From Roseibium album (GTDB taxonomy: Bacteria > Pseudomonadota > Alphaproteobacteria > Rhizobiales > Stappiaceae): 64,000 nucleotides of DNA. The DNA is taken from the NCBI GenBank assembly GCA_001404055.1, contig CXTY01000001.1:186001-250000 (forward strand), read 5' to 3'. Numbering within the stretch: position 1 is the first letter of the stretch; each line of letters starts with the position of its first letter. Shown here in pieces: positions 1-8,400 of the stretch. A program made the translations under genes and the position numbers. Below the pieces are notes generated by a model that was not told where the DNA came from, made no database searches, and saw only the letters and a list, made by a program, of their open reading frames with translations.

Positions 1-21
1 GAAGAATGACGCTCGTTCTGA

Positions 22-1227
22 CTAAAGCCAATTTTTCGGCTCGATGTCCGGCGCATGTTTTTTCGATCCGCTTAGCGCCTCAACGAGATCGGCGACCGCA
101 TCGAGTGAGTGGGCTGCACGGAATTCGTCGACATGAGGGAGCATGGTGCGAATGCCCTTGGCTTTTGCCTCGAAACCATCAAAACGTAATAGAGGGTTGA
201 GCCAGACAAGACGTCGGCACGAACGGTGCAAACGGTCCATTTCCCGCTCCAGATCTTCATCTGTATCTCGTTCCAAGCCATCCGTGATCAGGAGCACGGT
301 GGGCTTGCCACCGAGCACCCGACGTGACCAGTGACGGTTGAAATCATGCAGGGCAGAAGCAATTCGTGTTCCCCCCGACCAGTCCTCGACTCCGTCGGAA
401 CAGGCTTCCAGCGCCTCATCAGGGTCCTTCATCCGGAGTTGCCGGGTCACATTCGAAAGGCGCGTTCCGAACAGGAAGGTATGAACATCCCGTCGTTCAG
501 CTGTGACACCATGGAGGAAATGCAGCAGCAGACGGGAATATTGGCTCATGGACCCAGAGATGTCACAAAGCGCTACCAGAGGCGGGCGTTTTTCTATCGG
601 CTTCCTGTACTTCAGATCGATCATGTCACCGCCGGCACGCATAGATGCTCGCAGTGTTTTTCGTGGATCTATGCGCCCCCTGGAAGCGGATTTGAGTCTT
701 CTCAGCCTGATCTTGTCCATCGGCAGGGTCATGGCCCGAAGCGCCAGTTTGGCCTGATCGACTTCAGCCGCAGTCATCTGTGCAAAATCCTTCGTCTGCA
801 GCAATTCCTTGCCCGACACGGTAAACTTAGCGTCGATCTCAATTTCCGGAACGGTTTCTTCCGCGACCCGCTCCTGTGCAGCCTGAAAGGCCTGAGAAAC
901 GCGGGTTTGACCTGCCTTGGGTTTTTCCGGAGCGCCGCGCGGCGGCGCGACTGGCGAAAGGATGGCAAGCATTTTTTCAATCAGGCCGCGGCTTTGCCAA
1001 TAGATCCTGAACGCTTCGTCAAAGAGCACCTTTTGCTCGTGCTTGCGCACAAAGACAGCGAGCAGGGTCCAGTAGAGGTCGTCCCGATTTTCTATGCCGG
1101 AGACCTCCACTGCGCTCACGGCGTCAACAACTGAGGCAGGACCGACCGGAACGCCGGCCTTGCGCAGTGTTCTGGCGAAATAGACAATGTTGTCAGTTAT
1201 GCGGGAGCGAGAAGCCGTTGGTGCCAT
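22..1227 (-). CDS. VWA domain protein, CoxE-like
   Basis: A 401-residue protein of the CoxE-like von Willebrand factor A family. A metal-ion adhesion motif DxSxS is visible at D222, S224 and S226, preceded by a charged linker at residues 95-200. Proteins of this type act with a MoxR ATPase partner as a chaperone pair; CoxE with CoxD in carbon monoxide dehydrogenase maturation is the best known case. The MoxR gene lies 16 bases upstream on the same strand, so the two are almost certainly co-transcribed. No CO dehydrogenase subunit is visible here, so the client is unknown. The left edge of the window cuts off whatever follows. Confidence 0.88.
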   Translation of the reverse strand: MAPTASRSRITDNIVYFARTLRKAGVPVGPASVVDAVSAVEVSGIENRDDLYWTLLAVFVRKHEQKVLFDEAFRIYWQSRGLIEKMLAILSPVAPPRGAPEKPKAGQTRVSQAFQAAQERVAEETVPEIEIDAKFTVSGKELLQTKDFAQMTAAEVDQAKLALRAMTLPMDKIRLRRLKSASRGRIDPRKTLRASMRAGGDMIDLKYRKPIEKRPPLVALCDISGSMSQYSRLLLHFLHGVTAERRDVHTFLFGTRLSNVTRQLRMKDPDEALEACSDGVEDWSGGTRIASALHDFNRHWSRRVLGGKPTVLLITDGLERDTDEDLEREMDRLHRSCRRLVWLNPLLRFDGFEAKAKGIRTMLPHVDEFRAAHSLDAVADLVEALSGSKKHAPDIEPKNWL

Positions 1228-1243
1228 TTATGAGATTCTCCGC

Positions 1244-2182
1244 TCAAATGGCAGGGATGGACTGTTGCTGCGGTACGTCCTTGCGGATCTCATCTATCAT
1301 GTGCCGGACTTTGGAGCCGCGCACCCGTTCGATGTCGTCCTGATACTTGAGCAAAACACCAAGCGTGTCAGATGCCATGTCTGGATCGAGCGCGATTTCA
1401 TTGAGTTCTGAAAGTGCTGTTGCCCAATCAAGCGTTTCGGCGACACCGGGTTGTTTGAAGAGATCCTCATCCGCACGCAGTTTCTGGACGAACGCCACGA
1501 CTTCCGCGGTCAGTCTTTCAGCTGCGCCCGGCACCTTCCGGCGCACGATTTCAAGTTCTCTCTCCGCATCCGGATAGTCGACCCAGTGATAGAGGCAGCG
1601 GCGTTTCAACGCGTCATGGATTTCCCGGGTTCGGTTGGTGGTTATGATGACAATCGGCGGTTCGTCTGCTTTTACCGTTCCCAGCTCGGGGATTGTTACT
1701 TGATTGTCCGCCAGAACTTCCAGGAGAAACGCCTCGAAGGCTTCGTCAGCACGATCCAGTTCATCGATGAGGAAAACGGGAGCACCGTTCAACGACGGCT
1801 CAAGTGCCTGGAGGACAGGGCGTTTGATCAAAAAGCGTTCGTCGAAAATGGTTTTGGATAGCTCAGAATGTTCTGTGTCGCCGGTAGCTTCCGAAACGCG
1901 AATCTCGACCATCTGGGCCGGGTAATTCCATTCGTACACCGCCGAGGAAACATCGAGGCCTTCATAACACTGCAGTCTTATGAGATCACGTCCAAGCGTG
2001 GTTGAAAGCACTTTCGCAATCTCAGTCTTACCGACACCGGCTTCGCCTTCCAGAAACAATGGGCGTTTCATTTTAAGGGCCAGGTGAAGAACCGTGGCAA
2101 GCGATCTGTCTGCGACATAGCCCGCCTGATCCATCAGGGTGAGCGTGTCATCGATAGAAGCGGGAAGGGGCTTAGGGCTCAT
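1244..2182 (-). CDS. MoxR-family AAA+ ATPase, CoxD-like
   Basis: A 312-residue AAA+ ATPase. Walker A is GEAGVGKT at residues 46-53, and Walker B is FLIDE ending at D140-E141. The length and the partner VWA gene fit the MoxR/CoxD group, which remodels or helps insert cofactors into partner enzymes using ATP. It is first in a two-gene unit with the VWA protein. Its start faces the divergent cytochrome c gene across a 160-base gap that should hold both promoters. The protein is expected to be cytoplasmic. The family call is firm; the substrate is not known. Confidence 0.9.
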   Translation of the reverse strand: MSPKPLPASIDDTLTLMDQAGYVADRSLATVLHLALKMKRPLFLEGEAGVGKTEIAKVLSTTLGRDLIRLQCYEGLDVSSAVYEWNYPAQMVEIRVSEATGDTEHSELSKTIFDERFLIKRPVLQALEPSLNGAPVFLIDELDRADEAFEAFLLEVLADNQVTIPELGTVKADEPPIVIITTNRTREIHDALKRRCLYHWVDYPDAERELEIVRRKVPGAAERLTAEVVAFVQKLRADEDLFKQPGVAETLDWATALSELNEIALDPDMASDTLGVLLKYQDDIERVRGSKVRHMIDEIRKDVPQQQSIPAI

Positions 2183-2343
2183 AAATCCTCCGGCGGCGAG
2201 TGGGGCTCCCGGTTATATAGGGAAAGTTGCCGGGAGAACATGCCTTTGGACCGCTAAAATGTCCTCCTTCGTGATCTCCCTAATGTGTTTCTGTGTGCGA
2301 GCCTTTATAAAAAGGCAAAGTGATTCAAGGGAGGGAGAGGCCT

Positions 2344-2691
2344 GTGCTGAAACGGAATTGGTTTATATTGTCCGCGTTCTTGTTCGCCATTAGCGATACT
2401 GCTTTTGCAACGGAAGGCGCTTACCCTAGCGATCCGGCTAGTCTTGCATCTGGACTGGCGCTCGCAGAGGTCCATTGCGCTGCCTGTCATGCTGTAGGCA
2501 TGGACGGTCAAAGCGCGAAAGCGACTGCTCCGGTTTTTCGCGAACTTTCCCGGCGTTATCCGTTAGAAAGCCTGGAAGAGTCGCTGGCCGAGGGCATTGT
2601 CACTGCACATGAGAACATGCCGGAGATCGCATTTGAACCTGACGACATTGATGCTTTTCTCGGGTATCTGACGTCGATCCAGACAAAGTAA
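2344..2691 (+). CDS. small secreted class I cytochrome c
   Basis: A 115-residue monohaem cytochrome. A signal peptide covers about residues 1-23 (positive KR, hydrophobic stretch, AFA cleavage). One haem-binding CAACH motif lies at residues 45-49. A Met in the HENMPE segment near the C-terminus is the likely axial ligand. I chose the GTG at 2344 because a strong purine-rich Shine-Dalgarno (GGGAGGGAGAGG) ends 4-5 bases before it and it leaves a clean signal peptide. The GTG at 2320 in the same frame would put eight charged residues in front. Likely a periplasmic electron carrier; its partner is not evident. It is divergent from the MoxR/VWA pair. Confidence 0.82.
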   Translation: MLKRNWFILSAFLFAISDTAFATEGAYPSDPASLASGLALAEVHCAACHAVGMDGQSAKATAPVFRELSRRYPLESLEESLAEGIVTAHENMPEIAFEPDDIDAFLGYLTSIQTK

Positions 2692-2716
2692 TATTTTGAG
2701 AGGGGCCTCTCTCCAT

Positions 2717-2734
2717 GAGTGTTAGCAGACACTC
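2717..2734. other. hairpin after the cytochrome c gene
   Basis: A perfect 6-bp stem GAGTGT/ACACTC with a 6-base loop. A weaker GAGAG/CTCTC hairpin begins at 2698, just after the cytochrome stop codon. There is no T tract, so this is either a weak terminator or an mRNA 3' end structure between the cytochrome and usg. Confidence 0.3.
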
Positions 2735-2839
2735 CATGATGCTGCTAAAATACTGGTTATAAACAATATTTGTCCAAAATTGTATTTGAGCATGCAAGTT
2801 TCCATGGCACACTTTCCTTGCAACTTGGAAAGGAAAGGC

Positions 2840-3112
2840 ATGAAAACTGGCTCTGACTTTCAAAAGCGCCTTCTCGGCTACGGCTTACTGACGGCCGAGA
2901 TCCTCTACCGGCTTCCGGATCACCCCAAACTGCTTCAGACTTATCTCTGGCAGACAGAGGATCTTGCGCCGAAGTTTCCGGAATTGAACCGGTTCCTGAA
3001 CTTTTGGGAACGCGAAATCGAGGGCCCGATACATTCGGTCCGCGTGGCTCACCAGAATCTCATTGAACCGGTCGACTTTCGCTACGCCAACGGTGAATTC
3101 GTCATCCACTAG
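2840..3112 (+). CDS. usg: Usg family protein
   Basis: A 90-residue protein matching the Usg family, which is conserved in alphaproteobacteria and first noted next to tryptophan genes. Typical segments are GYGLLTAEILYRLPDHP near residue 14, LAPKFPELNRFL in the middle, and HSVRVAHQNLI towards the end. Its function is unknown. I placed the start at ATG 2840 because AAGGAAAGG sits just upstream and family members begin with a short Mxx(D/S)F segment. Upstream in-frame codons would add an unsupported 20-residue tail. No trp genes are nearby. It converges on the methyltransferase gene, with 16 bases between the stops. Confidence 0.85.
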   Translation: MKTGSDFQKRLLGYGLLTAEILYRLPDHPKLLQTYLWQTEDLAPKFPELNRFLNFWEREIEGPIHSVRVAHQNLIEPVDFRYANGEFVIH

Positions 3113-3128
3113 GGGCCGGATTTGACAA

Positions 3129-3932
3129 TTATCGCCGCGAAGTGAGGCCAAGGCCGGCGCCGTCACGCATGACACATTTGGACTGGGGCGTGAAATTCGA
3201 CCCATCACACTCATGCAGGACAAAACCTGGCAGCAGCCTCAATGGTGCCTTACTCGCACGGATGGCCCTGATCAGAACGCGGGTTGCGGCGTCGTCCTGG
3301 CGTGGGCGCAGGGGAATAACGTCAATCGACCCGAAGCGTCCTTGCATTATTGCCAGCAGCTCCTGCAGGCCATCGGCCCGAAAAATTGCGGTGAGGCTCC
3401 CTCCGACCTTGACGATGTCGACCGCTGTCTTGATCCAGGGTTCCAGACCACGCTCGTCCAGCATATGGGCATCAGCCCGGGCTGAGTTTGGAGAAGCTCT
3501 GAAGCGGTCCGCTTCATAATAAGGTGGGTTCATGATCACGTGATCGGCGATCGAGGGCTTTAGCCCGCTCTCGTGACGAGCACTGCCCTTTGCAGTGATG
3601 TCTGCTTCCAACAAACACAGGCGGTCAGCAAATGCCGAATTGTGGGGGTCATTCAATCCGCGCAGCGCAAGGTCCTGCGCAATCGGGTCGATTTCCACGA
3701 GTGTGACGGTGATGTCGGCCAGGCGGGAGGCAGCGCAGAACCCAGCTGTCCCGACACCGGCACCAAGGTCAATAACATGACCTGTTGTGCCATCAGGAAG
3801 CGCTGCTGCAAGAAAGACAGCGTCAAGGCCTGCCCGGTGTCGGCCATGCTTGGGCTGGTGTACATAGACCTTTCCGCCAAGAAAGGCGTCATGGGTTGTC
3901 TCCGCCTCTTCCCGGTTCACAGGGGTGGTCAT
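3129..3932 (-). CDS. SAM-dependent methyltransferase, TrmN6/YfiC-like
   Basis: A 267-residue class I methyltransferase. The SAM-binding motif DLGAGVGTAG lies at residues 55-64. The NPPY catalytic motif typical of N6-adenine or glutamine methyltransferases lies at residues 135-138. The N-terminal pattern around QPKHGRHRAGLDAV resembles the tRNA1(Val) adenine-37 N6-methyltransferase group (TrmN6/YfiC), which makes a tRNA the likely substrate. NPPY alone does not prove this. The DUF2007 gene ends one base upstream on the same strand, so they form a pair. Substrate assignment is inference. Confidence 0.8.
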   Translation of the reverse strand: MTTPVNREEAETTHDAFLGGKVYVHQPKHGRHRAGLDAVFLAAALPDGTTGHVIDLGAGVGTAGFCAASRLADITVTLVEIDPIAQDLALRGLNDPHNSAFADRLCLLEADITAKGSARHESGLKPSIADHVIMNPPYYEADRFRASPNSARADAHMLDERGLEPWIKTAVDIVKVGGSLTAIFRADGLQELLAIMQGRFGSIDVIPLRPRQDDAATRVLIRAIRASKAPLRLLPGFVLHECDGSNFTPQSKCVMRDGAGLGLTSRR

Positions 3933-3933
3933 T

Positions 3934-4170
3934 TCAGGCTTGTCCGGTTTCAGGCCGCAGCTCGTGCTCTAGACCGGCATCACGAAGCAACATCCGTGCT
4001 TTCTGTATTTGATCGGAATCGACGAGTACCCGGCGTGGAATCACTGCGAGTGATCCTTCCAGAATGCTCATATTGCCATCTGCGACAAAATGCTTGATAC
4101 CGGCTTCTTCAAGAATCGATTCCAGAAAGGAAATCAGGACGAGATCATTTGTTCTGACGAGTTCTTCCAT
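3934..4170 (-). CDS. DUF2007 domain protein
   Basis: A 78-residue acidic protein with the pattern of DUF2007 (putative signal-transducing protein): ELVRTNDLVLISFLESILEE at the N-terminus, then an FVAD turn, then PRRVLVDSDQIQKARMLL. No membrane segment or signal peptide is visible. It is directly upstream of the methyltransferase gene, and its start faces the polyprenyl synthase gene across a 175-base divergent promoter region. In other alphaproteobacteria this small gene is also found beside a methyltransferase of this type, from memory. Molecular role unknown. Confidence 0.8.
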   Translation of the reverse strand: MEELVRTNDLVLISFLESILEEAGIKHFVADGNMSILEGSLAVIPRRVLVDSDQIQKARMLLRDAGLEHELRPETGQA

Positions 4171-4345
4171 AAGTTTCCCGGTGTTAGCGCGGTGGCATCA
4201 AACGTTGATTTGGCATGCCATAGGGAACTGTGTACAGCAAAACCAGCAGATTGTGCTATTTCAACAGTTTGTCAACGGAATGGCGGCTTGCCCCCAGAGC
4301 ACTCGCGCCATATTGTCCGCACAAATATTCAGGGGAGTGCCTTAA

Positions 4346-5362
4346 GTGGCCGTTGCCGCAACTATATCTGACAATCAAGCGCGCCGTCCGAGCATACAAT
4401 CTCTCGTTGACCTGGTGTCTCCGGGCATGGCGGATGTGAACGCGCTGATCCTCTCCAAGGCCGGATCCAACGTTGATTTGATTCCGGAGATCGCAAAACA
4501 TCTGATTTCCTCAGGTGGCAAGCGGCTTCGCCCGATGCTTACGCTCGCCTGTGCGGACATGTTTGATTATCAAGGGGATGGGCACGTCACGCTTGCCGCA
4601 AGCGTTGAGTTCATGCACACCGCGACCCTGCTACACGATGATGTTGTTGATGAAAGCGACATGCGTCGCGGAAAGTTGGCCGCACGCAAGCTTTGGGGCA
4701 ATCAGGCGAGCGTTCTGGTTGGTGACTATCTGCTTGGCCAGGCCTTCAAGATGATGGTGGATGTAGGCTCTCTTGAGGCTTTGGGCATCTTGTCGTCGGC
4801 GTCTGCGATTATCGCCGAGGGCGAAGTCCTTCAGCTTGGGGCAGCCAAGAATATTGCAACAACAGAGGCTGATTACCTGCGGGTGATCGAAGCCAAGACG
4901 GCTGCGCTTTTTGCTGCTGCAGCCGAAGTCGGTCCGGTTATTGCCGGGCAAAGTGATGAAATGAAACTGGCTGCCCGCACTTACGGAATGGAACTGGGTT
5001 ACGCGTTCCAGCTTGTTGATGACGCGCTGGATTATGGCGGATCGTCAGCTGATCTTGGCAAAGATATCGGCGATGATTTCCGTGAGGGCAAAATCACGCT
5101 TCCTGTTGTGTTGGCAATTGCGCGTGGAACAGATGCTGATCGCACCTTCTGGATGCGGTGTCTTGAAGGCGAAGATATTGCAGATGGTGACCTTGAGCAG
5201 GCGATCGCGCTGCTTAAGAAATATGATGCTTTGTCAGAGACGGTGGACCGTGCCAAGGATTATGGCAACAAGGCATTGAAGGCGCTGGAAGTGCTGCCGG
5301 AGGGTGCCCACAACGATGCTTTGGCAGACGCTGTTGCATTCTGCATATCCCGGGTCAGTTGA
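4346..5362 (+). CDS. ispB: polyprenyl diphosphate synthase
   Basis: A 338-residue trans-isoprenyl diphosphate synthase. The first aspartate-rich motif DDVVD is at residues 98-102 and the second, DDALD, at 225-229; the GGKRLRP substrate loop is near residue 55. The two motifs bind Mg2+ and the allylic and isopentenyl diphosphates. The enzyme makes the long chain for the ubiquinone side chain, probably C40 or C50; chain length cannot be read reliably here. The start is a GTG preceded by GGGGAG. The gene ends before a strong bidirectional terminator. It is convergent with ispE, another isoprenoid gene, though the two are transcribed separately. Confidence 0.93.
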   Translation: MAVAATISDNQARRPSIQSLVDLVSPGMADVNALILSKAGSNVDLIPEIAKHLISSGGKRLRPMLTLACADMFDYQGDGHVTLAASVEFMHTATLLHDDVVDESDMRRGKLAARKLWGNQASVLVGDYLLGQAFKMMVDVGSLEALGILSSASAIIAEGEVLQLGAAKNIATTEADYLRVIEAKTAALFAAAAEVGPVIAGQSDEMKLAARTYGMELGYAFQLVDDALDYGGSSADLGKDIGDDFREGKITLPVVLAIARGTDADRTFWMRCLEGEDIADGDLEQAIALLKKYDALSETVDRAKDYGNKALKALEVLPEGAHNDALADAVAFCISRVS

Positions 5363-5392
5363 TCTTCTCTTGCTATTATGAGAAGAAAATAT

Positions 5393-5423
5393 AAAGCCAC
5401 CTAGATAGTTAGGTGGCTTTTTT
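5393..5423. terminator. bidirectional intrinsic terminator between ispB and ispE
   Basis: A perfect 11-bp stem AAAGCCACCTA/TAGGTGGCTTT around a 6-base loop. It continues into TTTTTT on the plus strand and has an A-rich 5' flank, so it can end transcription from both convergent genes. Confidence 0.93.
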
Positions 5424-5441
5424 AATGTGCAGAATTAAGTT

Positions 5442-6326
5442 TCAAGAAATAGGTCCGGATGCGATCCACCATTCTGGGTGGTCTATTCTCAAGTCGCGCT
5501 CAATATCCATTGCATCGTTTGGTTCACACAAACCGAAACAGGTGGCGCCCGACCCGGACATGCGGGCAATCTTTATCCGCGTGTCGGCGCTTAGTGCCGA
5601 TATCACCTCTGTGATTTGCGGACAGAGTTCCATGGCCGCCGACTGCATGTCGTTTCGGCAATCTTCAAGGTAGCCTGTCAGGCTCTTGATGCTATCAAAA
5701 TGTTCAGGTGGCGCAGGTAGGGCGGGATTGTCCCGTTCCTTCATCGTTCGGAACACGTCGGGTGTGGAGACCACGACCTTGGGGTTTATCAGAACAACGC
5801 CGCAGCGAGGTAGCGAAGGCCCTGTTGAAAGCTGTTCACCAATGCCGCGCATTATCTGAGTTTCAGGAAACAGGCAAACAGGTACATCGGCACCAAGCGA
5901 GAGCGCAATTTGATGGAGTTTCTCTTCGGGGAAATAGATGCCGGTGTAGTCTTCCAACAGGCGTAATGTTGTCGCCGCGTCGCTTGATCCGCCGCCAATC
6001 CCAGAGGCGATTGGAAGACGTTTGGTGAGCGTGACCCGAATATTGGGGTGCTGTGGCTGGCCAGCTGCCGTCACGAAAGACCTGATGGCCCGTAATATGA
6101 GATTGTCGTCGGTCGGTCCATCGAGGTCCCGCGCAAAGGGGCCTTCCAGAACAAGCTCGAATTTGTCTGCAGGTTCCAGCGCGATCCGGTCGCCAATTTG
6201 CGGGAATACAACGAGCGATTCCAGAAGGTGATAACCGTCTGATCGCTGGCCAGTGATGTGAAGGGCCAAGTTGACCTTGGCCCGAGCTAGTTCGACCCGC
6301 GGCGATGGCAACGAATTCTGGACCAT
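5442..6326 (-). CDS. ispE: 4-diphosphocytidyl-2-C-methyl-D-erythritol kinase
   Basis: A 294-residue GHMP kinase that phosphorylates CDP-ME in the MEP pathway for isopentenyl diphosphate. Visible signatures are AKVNLALHITGQRSDGYH at residues 16-33, with the catalytic Lys at about 17, and the ATP-binding loop PIASGIGGGSSDAA at 105-118. SLGADVP follows near residue 150 and carries the catalytic Asp. Length is normal for IspE. It lies 12 bases downstream of the TPR protein gene on the same strand, so the two probably share a transcript ending at the terminator at 5393-5423. Confidence 0.95.
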   Translation of the reverse strand: MVQNSLPSPRVELARAKVNLALHITGQRSDGYHLLESLVVFPQIGDRIALEPADKFELVLEGPFARDLDGPTDDNLILRAIRSFVTAAGQPQHPNIRVTLTKRLPIASGIGGGSSDAATTLRLLEDYTGIYFPEEKLHQIALSLGADVPVCLFPETQIMRGIGEQLSTGPSLPRCGVVLINPKVVVSTPDVFRTMKERDNPALPAPPEHFDSIKSLTGYLEDCRNDMQSAAMELCPQITEVISALSADTRIKIARMSGSGATCFGLCEPNDAMDIERDLRIDHPEWWIASGPIS

Positions 6327-6338
6327 GACCGTAACCGA

Positions 6339-8135
6339 CTAGCCGCCGTTCTTTTCTGTATCCGCTTTGGCTGCATCCGTTGCCGGGGCGTCTTTCATTC
6401 CGTTTGCAATCTTGTCCAGGATCTTCGGCAGTTCCTTTTCTTCCGGCTCCAGATCCCGCGCATGGTTCCACTGGAACCGCGCTTCATTTCGGCGGCCAAC
6501 CATCCAGTAGGCATCGCCAAGGTGATCATTGATGACCGGGTCGGCGGGACGCAACTCAATCGCCCGTTCCAGCTCTTTGACAGCGTCTTCGAAACGCCCA
6601 AGGCGGTAATAGACCCACCCAAGACTGTCGACGATAAATCCGTCGGTCGGACGCAGCTCAACCGCTGTTTTGATCATCTGAAGGGCTTCATCCAGTTTCA
6701 ATCCCTGATCTACCAATGAATAGCCGAGATAGTTCAGAACGAGTGGTTGATTATCATTGAGTTCAAGGGCCTTGCGGAAGTCGGCTTCGGCCAGGTCCCA
6801 CTTGCCAAGTCGTTCACGGCTGATGCCACGGAAATAAAGTAACAGCCAGTGCCGCGCTTCCAATTCGGAAATTGAGTCCAGACCCTGGGTGTAGACAGCA
6901 TCCGCGTCGTCATAAATTTCATGCGCACGCAGGATATTGCCAAGTGCAATTCCAGCTTCCAGATCGGAAGGGTCCTGCTTGATCAGTGCTTCGAGATGGG
7001 AGCGGGACTCGTCCAGTTTTTCCAGAGCGTTGTAATTCAGACCAACCTGGATCTCTGCTTCCCGTTTCAGGACACTGTCATCCGGTACCATCATCAGAGC
7101 ATCTATTGCCCGATCTGGCTGACCGATCCGCTCAAAAACGTTTCCTAGTGCGAGAGCTGCAAATTCTGCTTTTGGGTCGAGATAGAGTGCAAGCTGCAGG
7201 TAGGCCGTTGACAGTTCTTCACCGCCGTCCCGGCCGATGACGGCTCCCAGACCATAGAGTATTTCAGACATGCCCTCCGCCGGATCGGTCACAAGTGGGG
7301 GAACGACAGAACTGTTTTCAAGTATGTTCCGGGTCTCATCCAATTTGGGGTGACCACGGAACTGAGCGTCGTACTGATCCAGCACGCCGACTGCGTCTTC
7401 CATCTGGCCGTTCGCTGCAAGTATACGCGCATAGGCGTCAATAACCCTGATAGCGCCCTGGTCAATGGCGTAGGCTTCTTCAACGGCTTTGAGCGCATCC
7501 TGATTTTGACCTGCCGCAAACAGAAGATGCGCTTTGTGGGTTGCCTTGAAGACTTCGAACCATTCAGGTCCGCGAAGACCGTCAATCGTTGCGACTGCCT
7601 CGTCGATCTTTCCACTGCCATAGAGAGCCCAGGCGCGGGAAATGCCTATCGATAGTTGAGCCAATGGACCGTTGCGACCCTTGGAAAGCGTCGTATCTGC
7701 CTCATCGTAGTTGCCATCGACCATTGCCTTGCCGCCCAGGGAGATCTGCGCGAGGAAATTCTGAAGTCCGGTTTTCTCAAGCTCTCGGGCGTAGTGAACG
7801 GCTTGCCCGACATCGCCATGTGCGAGCTTTGAAAGGAAGGTGCGCTCCAGCAGCATCGTGTTGCTTGGGTCAGCTGCCAAAGTTTCCTCAAAGAACGCAG
7901 CGGCATGGCCATAGTCTTTTTGAAAACCGGCAAGGCGCCCGGAAAGATAACTGCCGGAAAGGGTGAACGGCAGATCAGACGGCGTTCCGAATGTCTGCTC
8001 CGACTCACCGGCTGCGGCGTTAGCTGCTGCAGGGAGGAGGGCGATCACGCTGACCAGCGCAAGAAGCTTCAGTTTGAAAGGCCTGCGGTCCATCTTGCTA
8101 ACGGCGCCGGTCACTTGTGTCATCATTTCTCGCAC
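6339..8135 (-). CDS. secreted TPR-repeat protein
   Basis: A protein of up to 598 residues with a hydrophobic signal segment (KLLALVSVIALLPAAANAAA, residues 23-42) followed by a long array of tetratricopeptide repeats. Typical TPR helices can be read at about residues 70-110, 360-400 and 430-560, for example LGYSLVDQGLKLDEALQMI and LGDAYWMVGRRNEARFQW. It is expected in the periplasm or attached to a membrane as a protein-interaction scaffold. The start is uncertain: GTG at 8135 is the longest, while ATG at 8126, 8123 or 8093 is possible. It is first in a likely operon with ispE, an arrangement I recall in other Hyphomicrobiales. Specific role unknown. Confidence 0.85.
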   Translation of the reverse strand: MREMMTQVTGAVSKMDRRPFKLKLLALVSVIALLPAAANAAAGESEQTFGTPSDLPFTLSGSYLSGRLAGFQKDYGHAAAFFEETLAADPSNTMLLERTFLSKLAHGDVGQAVHYARELEKTGLQNFLAQISLGGKAMVDGNYDEADTTLSKGRNGPLAQLSIGISRAWALYGSGKIDEAVATIDGLRGPEWFEVFKATHKAHLLFAAGQNQDALKAVEEAYAIDQGAIRVIDAYARILAANGQMEDAVGVLDQYDAQFRGHPKLDETRNILENSSVVPPLVTDPAEGMSEILYGLGAVIGRDGGEELSTAYLQLALYLDPKAEFAALALGNVFERIGQPDRAIDALMMVPDDSVLKREAEIQVGLNYNALEKLDESRSHLEALIKQDPSDLEAGIALGNILRAHEIYDDADAVYTQGLDSISELEARHWLLLYFRGISRERLGKWDLAEADFRKALELNDNQPLVLNYLGYSLVDQGLKLDEALQMIKTAVELRPTDGFIVDSLGWVYYRLGRFEDAVKELERAIELRPADPVINDHLGDAYWMVGRRNEARFQWNHARDLEPEEKELPKILDKIANGMKDAPATDAAKADTEKNGG

Positions 8136-8341
8136 TTCTTTGTCGATAGCAGTTTGATTTGTTGCTTATTCCCTTTGACAATGGCGTCTTTAAGGCTAAG
8201 CGGCAAGGCAACTTGGATAACTTTCTGCGGGATTAAATCCATTTGAATTTGCTGATCGTTGGAATTCCTAAGACTATGGGCGAATTGAAGCCGGTTTCCA
8301 ATAAAAAGGGCTTGAAGACGGTCCTTTGCCGTAGCAGGAAT

Positions 8342-8392
8342 GTGCAGTGCAAAAATTTCGGAGGCGGGGCGCCTCCTGCACGTGGCTAGGAG
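8342..8392 (+). promoter_or_regulatory. ppdK leader with mutually exclusive pairings
   Basis: Between the divergent TPR gene and ppdK there are 265 bases without a gene. The end of this gap carries a 6-bp hairpin GGAGGC (8360-8365)/GCCTCC (8371-8376), flanked by GTGCAG (8342-8347) and CTGCAC (8376-8381). The bases CTCCT at 8373-8377 can instead pair with AGGAG at 8388-8392, which is the Shine-Dalgarno of ppdK. The two pairings exclude one another, so the leader could gate translation. This rests on reading complementarity only. Confidence 0.35.
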
Positions 8393-8400
8393 AGTGGAAA

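Noticed and set aside
331..1134. A 267-codon plus-strand frame opposite the VWA gene.
   Set aside because: The minus-strand protein has a proper MIDAS motif and operon partner; the plus-strand product is unrecognisable.
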